A stretch of 63,104 nt of DNA from Hellea sp. (GTDB lineage Bacteria > Pseudomonadota > Alphaproteobacteria > Caulobacterales > Maricaulaceae): positions 1-63,104 of the forward strand of contig JAHDEZ010000012.1 in assembly GCA_020628425.1 (NCBI GenBank), given 5' to 3'. Shown piece after piece: positions 45,306-54,795 of this stretch. A program made the position numbers and the translations under genes. Every line of letters starts with the position of its first letter. Position 1 is the first letter of the stretch. The notes under the pieces were generated by a model. It ran no database searches, was not told the DNA's origin, and saw nothing but the letters and a program-made list of their open reading frames with translations.

Positions 45306-45551
45306 TTAACGTACTGCTTTAAGAATTCTCTCCCAAAGGCGCCCACCGAAGACTCTTTTCGCAAGTAAAAAATAGGCGATAATCGCAGCAAATAACAAGA
45401 CAGCCGGAAACCCGGACAATTGAAACCCATTTTCGGTCAAGCCGCCCGTCAAAAACGCGACTAAAAAACCAAAAACCACAAAAGCTGTGATGAAGTCTAA
45501 AATAAAAGCCAGTATAATCCGCCAAGTTGAAACGAAATTTTCCTCTGCCAT
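45306..45551 (-). CDS. Small two-TM membrane protein (RDD-like)
   Basis: 81 aa from the ATG at 45551, which has GGGAGAG 6 bp upstream; the longer reading to 45599 is not favoured. Two hydrophobic helices (about 8-35 and 42-66) and a basic tail (KRVFGGRLWERILKAVR). It resembles the start of RDD-family proteins but is much shorter. Function unknown. It is convergent with holA, three bases between the stops. Confidence 0.6.
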   Translation of the reverse strand: MAEENFVSTWRIILAFILDFITAFVVFGFLVAFLTGGLTENGFQLSGFPAVLLFAAIIAYFLLAKRVFGGRLWERILKAVR

Positions 45552-45616
45552 AAAACTCTCCCTTTCCCGCAGATTAGGGACATTGACCGAAATTTGCAAT
45601 CCGGGCTACTAGAAAT

Positions 45617-45645
45617 GCAAAAACCCCGGCTGAAACAGCCGGGGT
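45617..45645 (-). terminator. Rho-independent terminator of the Gln/His-rich lipoprotein gene
   Basis: On the minus strand ACCCCGGCTG and CAGCCGGGGT pair over a 3-base loop and run into TTTTTG. It is 45 bp beyond the gene's stop. Confidence 0.9.
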
Positions 45646-45689
45646 CTTTCCACACAAATGGAGAGTATTCTAATTAGAGACCAATATCT

Positions 45690-46889
45690 CTAGAAGTTAT
45701 ATCGGGCACCGACTGTGACCAAGCTTTGCTTGGACTTGAGCTCCTGCTCACCGGCAAAGAGCTGATTGTCTGTGTCGATGTCGCCCGTGGCGCGGTAGGT
45801 GTATTCTGTGAATACATCCAATGGGCCATTGACATTATAAGAAGCGCCGATGCGTCCTTGATATCCAAAGACCGTTCCGCTCTCATCAATGATAGGCGAT
45901 CCTGATGGGCTGTAGTTAACGTCTACGTCAACCATACCAACACCGGCACCCACATAAGGACGGAAACGACCGCCCTCGTTGAAGTCATAATATCCGTTCA
46001 CGAAAACGCCTGTCTGCGTGATGTCGCCCTGACCGTCGTCTAGGAAGTCATTAATGGTCGCCCCGAGCGGAACTGCTGCTCCGACGAGTGTGGCACCATC
46101 CAAATCACCGATATCGGCGCCGTCCAGTGTGATCTCTTCATGGCCGTCGACATTGGCTTTTGAGCGTGTACCTTCGAGGCCAAAACGCCAGCCATTATGG
46201 GTACGATAACCGGCTTCGACACCGAATACGTGGCCCGTATCAAACTCAGTTTCCCATCCATATTCTGTGCCGTCAGCGACTACGATAGTGGTGCCGTCAC
46301 CGATATTACCTGTGGTGAATCCTGTGGTGACGCCGCTGACATCGGCTTCATGCTGCAGGTTCACCCCACCATAACCTTGAACATAGAAGTGGTTGTGAGA
46401 CTCCTGAGGTGCTTGATAATATCCACGCAAAGGCTGTTGATAGGCGTGGCCAGCATGGGTCCCGTAGTGACCTGTTGTATAAGTCGGCTGGCTCTGTGTG
46501 TAGACCTGCTCATAGTTCTGAACTACTTGTGGCTGATGTGCGACATGTGGCTGTTGAACGGTCTGAGGCTGTTGAACAGTATATGAGTGTTGTTGCGTCG
46601 TTGCGTGAGACTGCGTCGGCTGTTGCATCACATAAGAATGCTGCTGATGCGGAACCTCATAACTGTAGCTTTGTGTTTGTTGTGTGGGTACGGAATAAGA
46701 AGGCTGTGTCATAACTTCATTCCAGCATCCAGCAGGGACTGGCTGAGGCGCGGTATATCCGCAACCATTGCCGGTGCCATAAGCTGCGGTTCCGTGACCG
46801 TAATTATAATAATCCGAGTCTGACATGTGGCCCATCCAAGAACAGCCAGACATTGCTACGGCCGAAACCGAAAGTAGTAGTAGTCGCAT
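45690..46889 (-). CDS. Outer membrane lipoprotein: Gln/His/Tyr-rich domain plus beta-barrel
   Basis: 399 aa from the ATG at 46889 (MRLLLLSVSAVAMSGC), which gives a good lipobox; an ATG at 46907 lacks a Shine-Dalgarno. After Cys 16 comes a Tyr/Gly stretch, then about 108 residues (61-168) built almost only of Gln, His, Tyr, Thr, Val, Pro and Ser. About 230 residues of beta-strands follow, with OmpA-like barrel features (FYVQGYGGVNLQHEADV, RPYVGAGVGMVDVDVNY) and a terminal Phe (GARYNF). The composition suggests a disordered or metal-binding surface segment before an eight-stranded barrel. No catalytic motif. Confidence 0.75.
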   Translation of the reverse strand: MRLLLLSVSAVAMSGCSWMGHMSDSDYYNYGHGTAAYGTGNGCGYTAPQPVPAGCWNEVMTQPSYSVPTQQTQSYSYEVPHQQHSYVMQQPTQSHATTQQHSYTVQQPQTVQQPHVAHQPQVVQNYEQVYTQSQPTYTTGHYGTHAGHAYQQPLRGYYQAPQESHNHFYVQGYGGVNLQHEADVSGVTTGFTTGNIGDGTTIVVADGTEYGWETEFDTGHVFGVEAGYRTHNGWRFGLEGTRSKANVDGHEEITLDGADIGDLDGATLVGAAVPLGATINDFLDDGQGDITQTGVFVNGYYDFNEGGRFRPYVGAGVGMVDVDVNYSPSGSPIIDESGTVFGYQGRIGASYNVNGPLDVFTEYTYRATGDIDTDNQLFAGEQELKSKQSLVTVGARYNF

Positions 46890-47076
46890 AAGGTTTACCC
46901 CAACCATGTTTATTATTGGGGCGGTCGTAGCAGAGAATGGTGATTTATTCGTAAAACCGATAGTAGTAAAAATTTAAGAGATTTTTAGAAATCGGTTAAG
47001 AATTTTGGGAACACTGCCGAATAGTTCTCGACCTATTCATTCATTATATGATAGAGAAAGGTGAAAAGGAAACTCT

Positions 47077-48558
47077 ATGTCTAACAAGACCTTTTCACCC
47101 ATCGATCTCACCAACATGACAGCTTGCGATACGCCTGAAAAAGCCGTCGAGACCTTGATAGAACTCTATCAAAAGGAAATCAGCAAGATACATCAACGAT
47201 TTTCTGTTTATGCCTCTGGGCATGCCATGGACGATGCGGCATCCAATGGATTATATCCGTTATTGTCGGTATCTGTACCGGCACGGCAAGTCCGTCAGAC
47301 GTCTATGTTGTCAATGGGCAGAATTGCTGGGGAGACCCTCCATGCGACGACGATAACACGACCCGATTTATTTGAGGCCTATTTACTGGAACAATTACAC
47401 TATGTGAAAGGTCGGTTTGACGTCGATATATATGTTGGCTTGTCAGATGTGCCTATACCGTTGACCTTTGCGCTTGAGGCCGCAGCGTCTGAGTTATCGA
47501 CCAATCAAAAGGAAGGTCTGCAATATTTCTTTCACCTGCCTAATCTGGCGGCGACGAATGATGACATTGTTGACGGCCGCAAGATATTACAGCGGAGCGG
47601 GCCGCTGCCCTTGTCATTATTCACAGCGGAACGCGTTGATTATTCCCTGCACCGTATTCGGCACTATACAGGAACCGACCCACAATATTTTCAACCGTTT
47701 ATACTTTTCACCAATTATCAGCGTTATGTGAGCGAGTTTATTGAAACAGCATTAGAAGAGGTCAAATCCGGCAAGGCGAAATTACTTGTTGAACCCGGTA
47801 ATCGTATAACTGGCGCGGATGGCTGTCCGAACTGTGAACCTATTCAAAAAATGCCGCAAATGCCAGCTTATCATTTGGTACGCGAAGCCGGGCCAAATGG
47901 TGAAAGAACTGGTGTGACACTTGTTAATATTGGCGTTGGTCCGAGTAACGCGAAAAACATCACCGACCACCTTGCAGTTTTGCGGCCCCATGCCTGGCTG
48001 ATGATAGGGCATTGCGGTGCTTTGCGTCGATCCCAGCGTCTGGGTGATTATGTACTTGCCCATGCCTATCTCAGAGATGACCAGGTATTGGATCATGTCC
48101 TGCCACCCTCTATTCCCCTACCTAATATTGCCGAAGTTCAGGTGGCTTTGACAGAAGCCGTTCTGGATGTCACGGGCCTTGACCGGACAGAACTCAAAAA
48201 ACATTTGCGGACAGGCACGGTCGTCACAACAGATGATCGTAACTGGGAATTGGAATTCGAAAATATTGCTGCCCGCCTCAATCAAGCTCGGGCGATCGCG
48301 ATTGATATGGAGAGCGCGACCGTTGCAGCTAATGGTTACAGGTTCCGCGTCCCTTACGGCACGCTATTGTGTGCGTCTGACCGGCCAATACATGGAGAAA
48401 TAAAGCTGCCCGGCATGGCGGATGCTTTTTATCAGGAACGTGTAGGTCAGCATTTAGAAATCGGAATGCGAACAGTAGATTATCTGGCAGAGCAATCTCT
48501 CAAAGGCGCGTTACATTCGCGAAAGTTGCGGAGTTTTGATGAGCCGCTCTTTAGATAA
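47077..48558 (+). CDS. amn: AMP nucleosidase
   Basis: 493 aa, hydrolyses AMP to adenine and ribose-5-phosphate. An N-terminal AMN-specific domain (about 1-180) and a phosphorylase-fold catalytic domain, with the nucleoside-binding region LVNIGVGPSNAKNITDHLAVLRPHAWLMIGHCGALRRS near 290, and AIDMESATVAANGYRFRVPYGTLLCASDRPIHGEIKLPG near 412, the metal/purine site. It is monocistronic with AAAGGTGAAAAGGAAA upstream. It helps adjust the adenine nucleotide pool, and is the only conserved metabolic gene in the accessory region between holA and parB. Confidence 0.95.
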   Translation: MSNKTFSPIDLTNMTACDTPEKAVETLIELYQKEISKIHQRFSVYASGHAMDDAASNGLYPLLSVSVPARQVRQTSMLSMGRIAGETLHATTITRPDLFEAYLLEQLHYVKGRFDVDIYVGLSDVPIPLTFALEAAASELSTNQKEGLQYFFHLPNLAATNDDIVDGRKILQRSGPLPLSLFTAERVDYSLHRIRHYTGTDPQYFQPFILFTNYQRYVSEFIETALEEVKSGKAKLLVEPGNRITGADGCPNCEPIQKMPQMPAYHLVREAGPNGERTGVTLVNIGVGPSNAKNITDHLAVLRPHAWLMIGHCGALRRSQRLGDYVLAHAYLRDDQVLDHVLPPSIPLPNIAEVQVALTEAVLDVTGLDRTELKKHLRTGTVVTTDDRNWELEFENIAARLNQARAIAIDMESATVAANGYRFRVPYGTLLCASDRPIHGEIKLPGMADAFYQERVGQHLEIGMRTVDYLAEQSLKGALHSRKLRSFDEPLFR

Positions 48559-48587
48559 GCGTCCGATTTAATAAAATTCAGAGACAG

Positions 48588-49157
48588 CTACTTGGCTTTT
48601 GTAACGATTTGATAGTTTTCAAGCGCGCGAGTCGGCAGCACCCAATCTGGTCGAAGCTCTGCAGCTCTCTTAAAATCCTTATAGGCTAATGAGCTCTTCC
48701 CGAGACTTTCATAAGCGATGGCCCGGTTAAACAACGCATCCGGCATATGTTGAGTGTCCAATTCAATACTTCGGGATAAAGCGGAGACTGCTGCATCGTA
48801 GCGTTTTAAAAAAATCAGGCAAGCACCGCGATTTATATGAGCTTCCGCCAGATCCTGATTGATATCCAATGCCCCATTATAGGCCATCAGAGATTTTTCA
48901 TAATTGCCTCGCCGCATGAGTAATATGCCCATATTCACTTGTGTTGCAGCACGGTCCTTTTTATCTAGAGGCTCGTAGGCCAGTGCCCGCTCGCAGGCCT
49001 TGATTGAGGATCGGCGTCCTCGCTCGTCAAGCTTTGCCTTCATATAACAGTCGCGAGCTTTGCTGTTTTCACCAACAACAATCTGAGCCTTTGCGGTAGA
49101 GGGCCAGAAAAACGTTCCTATCAGTAACGTAACACTCAGGAAAATCTTTGACTCCAT
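48588..49157 (-). CDS. Secreted TPR protein
   Basis: 189 aa with a signal peptide (to AKA, about residue 24). Tetratricopeptide motifs cover residues 45-180: ATQVNMGILLMRRGNYEKSLMAYNGALDINQDLAEAHINRGACLIFLKRYDAAVSALSRSIELD, then HMPDALFNRAIAYESLGKSSLAYKDFKRAAELRPDWV. At least three complete repeats with the W4/G8/A20-type positions. A periplasmic scaffold; partner unknown. It is divergent from the neighbouring helical-repeat gene. Confidence 0.85.
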   Translation of the reverse strand: MESKIFLSVTLLIGTFFWPSTAKAQIVVGENSKARDCYMKAKLDERGRRSSIKACERALAYEPLDKKDRAATQVNMGILLMRRGNYEKSLMAYNGALDINQDLAEAHINRGACLIFLKRYDAAVSALSRSIELDTQHMPDALFNRAIAYESLGKSSLAYKDFKRAAELRPDWVLPTRALENYQIVTKAK

Positions 49158-49258
49158 AAGTTTATGTATACATCAATCGCCGTGCCCAACCAAGCCACCT
49201 CTTTCCAAAACGATCTAACATCTTGTGTTTGAAGGATGTTGCTATAAAATAACAATTA

Positions 49259-50986
49259 ATGAACAAACGAAATTTAGTACTATTATACGCTCTGTTTGCA
49301 GGAGCTTCATTTGCGCAAGCTCAAAGTATCGCGTCAGACCTGAATGATAGTGATTGTCAGATTTCGGTCAAATCTAAACTTACTCTTGATTTCAAATATA
49401 GTTCAAGAAAGCCAACTCGCGTGTCGATAGATGATTATGTGGTTGGGTTTTTAACCGATGATATTGGCTTTGAATTGGCAGAGCAGTCTTATGAAAGCGG
49501 TAAAGCTGCCATCGAAAGAGAGCAATTGAAATCTACATTTATGGAATATTGCGGTGCAACAGATAATACGGAATTACAAAAATTTTTGAAAGCTGAGTTC
49601 AAATTGGGTTTTGGAAGGCATTCAATTGGCGAAGCCGCGACTTGGGCAGCCGCGGGACATTACTTATTAGACGATGATGACGATTACGCATTAGCCCATG
49701 TTTTTTTGGAAAAAGCATCCCACGCGATTCAATTTGATGACTATGATCACCGCTCATATGATAAGGATGAGGCGAATTCTGATATACTGGATTTTCAATA
49801 TCAACTCATTGCTGACAGAGCCTATCTGGCGAGAGAAACCGGGCGCACCAAAGATGTTGGTCGAAATGGTAAACACTATTTGAATTTGATCAAAGCCCAT
49901 CAAAGACATGACCAAACCTCATCTGAAGTCGCGCCTGAATTGATTACTCTACAAATTTTAGAAGATTTGAGCGCAGCCGGATTCCATAAGCGAGCTGAAG
50001 AGATCATTCGCGCAGAGTTTGATCCGAGTTTTGAAGGAATAGGAGTCGTTAGATATAGCCAGGCCAATTTGCGACTATACAATTTTTTGGTAACACACAA
50101 TTTTAATGTCCATAAGGGCGATGCCTATATAGAATCTTTACGGCATGAAAACCTTCTGATCGCAAAACCGCCAGGAAGAATTACCAATATGAGCGAATGG
50201 CGTTGGCTACGAGAAAGTAATGCGGAACGCCTGAAAAAGCTGAGTCATCTTTTGCCCAAAGGTCATCCCATTCTGGTTCGGGATAAATTTTACAACGAAA
50301 TCTATGTTCTCGCTGATGATGCATTGGACGCTGTGCGACCCTTTAATGAAAGGCGGGAGAAAGGCACTCATATCTGGAATAAGGAAAAGCTTGAACTTTT
50401 GTCCCGGGGCGTTGCGCGGTGGAAAGCAGAGTTCATCGCCATGGAAAACCTACATACTCATGACCTCGCTGAACGCCTTCGGGAAATATTTATACTAGAG
50501 CACTGGCTGCAGACTGTTCATCCAGACTTGGAGCTGAACCCAGAATCGTCTCTGGAATATATTTTAGGCAATATCTCAGGACTGCACGATAATGTAGAAG
50601 GTGATGTTCGCAACGAACTGGCCAAAGCTCTAATCTCGACGCCCTATTATCATGATAACTTTATAAGAGGAAGCCGTGAGAGGGACCCACTTTATAAGCT
50701 TTTCAATTTTATTGGCTGTGAGGGGCGTAACGTAACCGACTTGGAAGTCATCCATGCCAATCGGGCAATTCATCTGGAGCGCCTGGATAATTTTAAGCGG
50801 GCCCATGCCCTTGGTGAATTGTCCTATCCGCAATTGAGGCCGCAAATGCAGCGTAAGCCGGCGGGCGAAACATATGATCCCTTCAAGCTCGAGCCCATTA
50901 TCAATTGGCTTGAAACGGATGATATAGAGATTTTGATTAAGGCCTTCCCACCTGTGCGGGTATGCGGGCCTGTCGAAGACGAATAG
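49259..50986 (+). CDS. Secreted helical protein of unknown function
   Basis: 575 aa with a signal peptide (LLYALFAGASFAQAQ, about residue 21). Not recognised. Mostly amphipathic helices with weak TPR-like spacing; an Asp-rich loop near residues 140-148 (LLDDDDDYALAHVF) is striking. Only the last stretch has Cys. There is no Shine-Dalgarno at the start, which is otherwise convincing because the signal peptide begins there. It precedes the large sensor gene on the same strand; both are periplasmic and helical, so a shared process is possible. Confidence 0.6.
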   Translation: MNKRNLVLLYALFAGASFAQAQSIASDLNDSDCQISVKSKLTLDFKYSSRKPTRVSIDDYVVGFLTDDIGFELAEQSYESGKAAIEREQLKSTFMEYCGATDNTELQKFLKAEFKLGFGRHSIGEAATWAAAGHYLLDDDDDYALAHVFLEKASHAIQFDDYDHRSYDKDEANSDILDFQYQLIADRAYLARETGRTKDVGRNGKHYLNLIKAHQRHDQTSSEVAPELITLQILEDLSAAGFHKRAEEIIRAEFDPSFEGIGVVRYSQANLRLYNFLVTHNFNVHKGDAYIESLRHENLLIAKPPGRITNMSEWRWLRESNAERLKKLSHLLPKGHPILVRDKFYNEIYVLADDALDAVRPFNERREKGTHIWNKEKLELLSRGVARWKAEFIAMENLHTHDLAERLREIFILEHWLQTVHPDLELNPESSLEYILGNISGLHDNVEGDVRNELAKALISTPYYHDNFIRGSRERDPLYKLFNFIGCEGRNVTDLEVIHANRAIHLERLDNFKRAHALGELSYPQLRPQMQRKPAGETYDPFKLEPIINWLETDDIEILIKAFPPVRVCGPVEDE

Positions 50987-51162
50987 TGCGCGAGCCCGGT
51001 ATCGGGGCTGCCCGGACCAGGCCCGCGCGGTTCAAGCCGAAACACCTAGTTACCCCCACAGGAGAAATTTCGACTCACTTGTTCTATTAAATTGTAGAAA
51101 CCCGTATGTCAAAAACTTTCTACATATTTGACGAATTTTGTTTTTTGAGTCATAAGGGTCTT

Positions 51163-54100
51163 ATGAAACGTCTTATGACAATTATTTCGGCGACTTCATT
51201 GTTAGCCCTGTCCCATGCTGGTCCTGTTGAGGTTCAAGCACAAGATGTGCCCAGCTATGAAGTGCATGAAGAAAACCCAACAAAAATCTCTCTCTATGCA
51301 GGGCTTGACGCTGTTGATTGGGCGACACGGTTCATCAGCCTCGCCCAAACCGACAATGGCGTGCAGTCCGAAAGCTATAATTACGATCCAGACGATCTGG
51401 AGAGCATGCGGCTCTTTATTTGGAACAAGCTCGAAGATCTCTCTATCGATCTCACCCAGGTTATCGACCGATTCGACAATAAGGCCCACGAGTTGGATGA
51501 TAAACGCAACATTAAAATCGCCACAATGCTTCGGGCCTTTGTCAAAGCGCAGTCTGAGCCACTCAGCATTGAAGAGTTTGAAAACCGCATTACCGATATC
51601 ACACGGCCCTATGCCAGAGATAATGACTGGTTTGTCGTCTTTTACGCCAATAGCCTGAACTTTGAGGCAGGTTTGAGCGTCGGTCTTTATGATGCCATTT
51701 ATTCGGATTTTGCCGAAGTCGCCCTGCGCGGGCATGAAACCGATCTGGATTACGAAGAGGCCCGGCTCATCTATATGCGTATGCGAATATATGATGATTT
51801 GCGGCGCAATGAGCTTAATGGGTTTTACGAACATCTATCTGAGCGCAACCGGTTGAAGGTCCATTTCGGCTTGCCAAATTCTGATTTTGCCGACCTAATT
51901 AATGCGGCATCTCTACATGATGCCATTTTTTCCGATCCCTCTACCATTCGGATTGCCGAAGAAGCGTTTTTAAACGATGATAAATCTATGGAGAACATTG
52001 AGACAGCCAAGTACATTCTGGCGTCTCTTTATACGGGCCATGGTTTTTCCGACAAAGCGCTGGAAGTGTATCGAGATATCGACTCTTCGGCCCTGGGAAA
52101 TGAGGCTTTGATTCAGGCCATCGAAGTCGATAAGGCCTTTAATGCTGCGCTGTTAGGTGATTTTGAAGACGCGCATCAAACGTTACGCGACATTAAAGCG
52201 GTGATTTCTGGTGACATGCCATCAGCCAAGATCCATTACGATCTCCTGCAAATTGCTTTGCATGATGACGTCATGACTCCGGAAAAAAAGGCAGATATTC
52301 TGGCTGCTCGTCAAACCTTTCGATACTTCCAGATCGAAAACCGTCTAGGCATAAATACGAATTCCGTCCGCCAGCCCTTGAATAATCGCGGCGTTGTTCT
52401 GGCCGTCGACAAAACAGAGGCTATGCATAGTGGAAATCTCGAAGACCTCCAACCAGCGTCGCAGATTAAACGAGACCGGATTTCCAGCTTTATAGATCTG
52501 GCATCCAACGGATTAGGCGGGTCGAGTAAAACCAGTGTCCGTCAAAAATCGATCAGTCGGGCTCTGCACTTTCTATCATTAGGACAAGAAAAAGAACTGA
52601 CCGACACTTTACGTGTACTGCGCGAGGATAAGGTTAATGCCGAACTTGTCGAAATGCTTGAGCATTACAGAGGTAAAAACCCAGATAGATATAAGGATAA
52701 GGCCGGCTCAGACCCGGAAATCTCCGCCCTCAACCCCATAATCCAATCCCGACTTTGTCTGAAACATGGGGACTATGGTTGCGCTTGGGAACAGGTTTAT
52801 AGCGCGCAAAAACTAGCCCGTTCTGTTGGCAAATCTGATTTCATTGATTATCTGATTTTCGATTTAAAATTGACGCTCATGAGCCATGAGAATAACAGCG
52901 CACAAGTTCTGGCGGCAGCAACAGATCTGTTTGAAAACCGTTCTGATTTCATAGCAGATCCGGATATGGCCTATAGCATTGTCAACCGGGTCGCTGGAAC
53001 CTTTGAGCGAGCTGGGCGCACGGCAACAGCCTATCAAATCATAACGCTGGACGGTGCAGCAGGCATGGCTCAGCCCTATACAAATCATTTGACCGAAACA
53101 CGGCTTATGTTGTCCCTCTCCAAGTTTCGCGAAGCGAGAGATCGGCTGGATGTCCTTGGCGTCGAAGGCGCACCACTACGGCAGACACTCAATGAGAAAG
53201 CTTTGTCTTATGCGGCCCATGCAGCGCTCGGTGAAACCCAAGAGGCGGAGAGCTTGGCCGAACAAGTTCGTGCCGGGGAACGCGGGCTTAAAGATCCTCT
53301 GTTATCAGGCCTCATTGAACCCTATCTTTTGATGGGGGATTACTATGTCTACACTCATATTCGCCCTTTTGAGGCTGAAGAATACCGGGTGAAATATTTA
53401 AATGCCCGCCGACTTGAAGATGTTGCACAAACAGAAAAATCCCGAACCATGGCCGAAGCCCGTATTCGGGCGCTGAACGCCGCCGAAATGCGAGCCCTCG
53501 ACCAGGCTGAAGTCGGATTAGCAAGCCTCCAAGGTCGCGTAACTTGGTTAGGTTATCTCCTGTGGTTGGTTTTAGGCGGATTAGGTGTTTTAACCTATTT
53601 TGCCGTGAAGGCCCGCCGTCAAATCGCTGTCTTGGTCAAGGAAAATGTGCAGCTGGATCATGCCCGCCGCACACATCAATATTTCATGGAAGAAATGGAA
53701 CGACAGACTGCATTGGAAACAACAGCGCTATCGTCTGCTATGGACACGCTTTCCCGTAGCAATGGTGCGGACCCACAGCTAATGGGTGAGAAACTCTCAG
53801 GTCATGTAACGGACTTGCGGGAAGCTATTGCTCGTCTAGCCTTTCAAGACCGGGTTTTTACACGTAAACAAAGTGCGCCAACCAAAATAAATCTCGAGGG
53901 TCTACGCACGGATTTACTGGATAGTTGGCAACCCGCAGCTGGCAAAAAGGATATCTCTATTATCTTTGATGTGGACGAGCGCGTGCGCAGCGTGCACTCC
54001 TTCAAGGCCTTGCTCACTGAAAGTCTACGCCTGTTTGTCGGGCATGCCATAGATCACACATCAATAGATGTCATCACAGTGAAGATGACGCCGTTTCGTA

Positions 54101-54420
54101 TAAAAGATCAGGATTTTATACGCGCCCAGATATCCGATGAGGGCGACGGTTTAGCCAGCTTTGATCCGCGACTAGCCCCTGGTGATGTTTCTCCTGATTT
54201 TCACGCCGGCTTTGATATGGGCGATAAAGAGCGATTTGCAGCGTCTACCGCGATAATGGCGATCAACGGGGCCGGCGGCCGCTTTGAAAGTGAGGCTACA
54301 CCGGGCTTTGGTCACGTCCTGACATTTGACTTGCCGGCGACATTATTAGCTGGCGCTAACGAACCCCCTGCCCCCAATAATATTATCGAATTTAAAAAAG
54401 GAACCGCTAATGACGGCTAA
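51163..54420 (+). CDS. Large periplasmic helical-repeat sensor with a degenerate kinase ATPase domain
   Basis: 1085 aa from the ATG at 51163 (MKRLMTIISATSLLALS), which has AAGGG upstream; an ATG at 51106 would hide the signal peptide. Signal, then about 760 residues of TPR-like helices in the periplasm, one TM at about 797-814, a coiled coil, and an HATPase-like domain (about 930-1060). The N box reads FVGHAIDHT with His instead of the Asn that binds Mg-ATP; G1 is DEGDGL; G2 keeps GFGHVLTF. No H-box His is found in the DHp-like region, so it should not phosphorylate itself. The stop overlaps the RHH gene by 11 bp. A signalling pseudokinase is inferred. Confidence 0.7.
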   Translation: MKRLMTIISATSLLALSHAGPVEVQAQDVPSYEVHEENPTKISLYAGLDAVDWATRFISLAQTDNGVQSESYNYDPDDLESMRLFIWNKLEDLSIDLTQVIDRFDNKAHELDDKRNIKIATMLRAFVKAQSEPLSIEEFENRITDITRPYARDNDWFVVFYANSLNFEAGLSVGLYDAIYSDFAEVALRGHETDLDYEEARLIYMRMRIYDDLRRNELNGFYEHLSERNRLKVHFGLPNSDFADLINAASLHDAIFSDPSTIRIAEEAFLNDDKSMENIETAKYILASLYTGHGFSDKALEVYRDIDSSALGNEALIQAIEVDKAFNAALLGDFEDAHQTLRDIKAVISGDMPSAKIHYDLLQIALHDDVMTPEKKADILAARQTFRYFQIENRLGINTNSVRQPLNNRGVVLAVDKTEAMHSGNLEDLQPASQIKRDRISSFIDLASNGLGGSSKTSVRQKSISRALHFLSLGQEKELTDTLRVLREDKVNAELVEMLEHYRGKNPDRYKDKAGSDPEISALNPIIQSRLCLKHGDYGCAWEQVYSAQKLARSVGKSDFIDYLIFDLKLTLMSHENNSAQVLAAATDLFENRSDFIADPDMAYSIVNRVAGTFERAGRTATAYQIITLDGAAGMAQPYTNHLTETRLMLSLSKFREARDRLDVLGVEGAPLRQTLNEKALSYAAHAALGETQEAESLAEQVRAGERGLKDPLLSGLIEPYLLMGDYYVYTHIRPFEAEEYRVKYLNARRLEDVAQTEKSRTMAEARIRALNAAEMRALDQAEVGLASLQGRVTWLGYLLWLVLGGLGVLTYFAVKARRQIAVLVKENVQLDHARRTHQYFMEEMERQTALETTALSSAMDTLSRSNGADPQLMGEKLSGHVTDLREAIARLAFQDRVFTRKQSAPTKINLEGLRTDLLDSWQPAAGKKDISIIFDVDERVRSVHSFKALLTESLRLFVGHAIDHTSIDVITVKMTPFRIKDQDFIRAQISDEGDGLASFDPRLAPGDVSPDFHAGFDMGDKERFAASTAIMAINGAGGRFESEATPGFGHVLTFDLPATLLAGANEPPAPNNIIEFKKGTANDG

Positions 54421-54790
54421 AAAACAACATGTCGATATTAATGTCCCCATGGACGAATTTACCATCGCAGCAATTGATGCCTTGCGAGGCACGAAAACCC
54501 GACAGGAATATCTGGTTTTAGAGCTGACAAAGATTCACAAAACCCAAGGCTTCGCAATGGCTTTGGGCGCGGGTCAGGTTTATCCTAATCTGGCCATCCC
54601 GCCGTTAAAATCCCCTCGCATATCTCTAAGATTTTATGACGCCAATGTACGCAAAGCCATCAAGAAAGTCTGTCATGACTTTCAACAGAGTTCCTCGATA
54701 ATAACATACTCTTTGGTGCGGCAGATTGTAGAACACTCAACCGAATTCGAGGGCCTAAAAGACCAGTTCAAACATTTACGGGCCGGTTAG
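54410..54790 (+). CDS. Small protein with two ribbon-helix-helix-like segments
   Basis: 126 aa. HVDINVPMDEFTIAAIDALR followed by GTKTRQEYLVLELTKI (about residues 7-44), and RISLRFYDANVRKAIKKVCHDF followed by SSSIITYSLVRQIVE (about 65-107), each look like a ribbon-helix-helix: a short alternating strand, a helix, a turn, a second helix. Two in one chain would make a single-chain RHH dimer, a DNA-binding form known in some regulators. There is no toxin gene next to it. Coupling to the sensor (11-bp overlap) makes a transcription output of that sensor likely. Assignment by pattern only. Confidence 0.5.
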   Translation: MTAKKQHVDINVPMDEFTIAAIDALRGTKTRQEYLVLELTKIHKTQGFAMALGAGQVYPNLAIPPLKSPRISLRFYDANVRKAIKKVCHDFQQSSSIITYSLVRQIVEHSTEFEGLKDQFKHLRAG

Positions 54791-54795
54791 AGCCC

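Noticed and set aside
54410..54790. Antitoxin of a toxin-antitoxin pair
   Set aside because: RHH-like, but no small toxin gene is adjacent; its neighbours are a 1085-aa sensor and a 472-aa peptidase-like protein.
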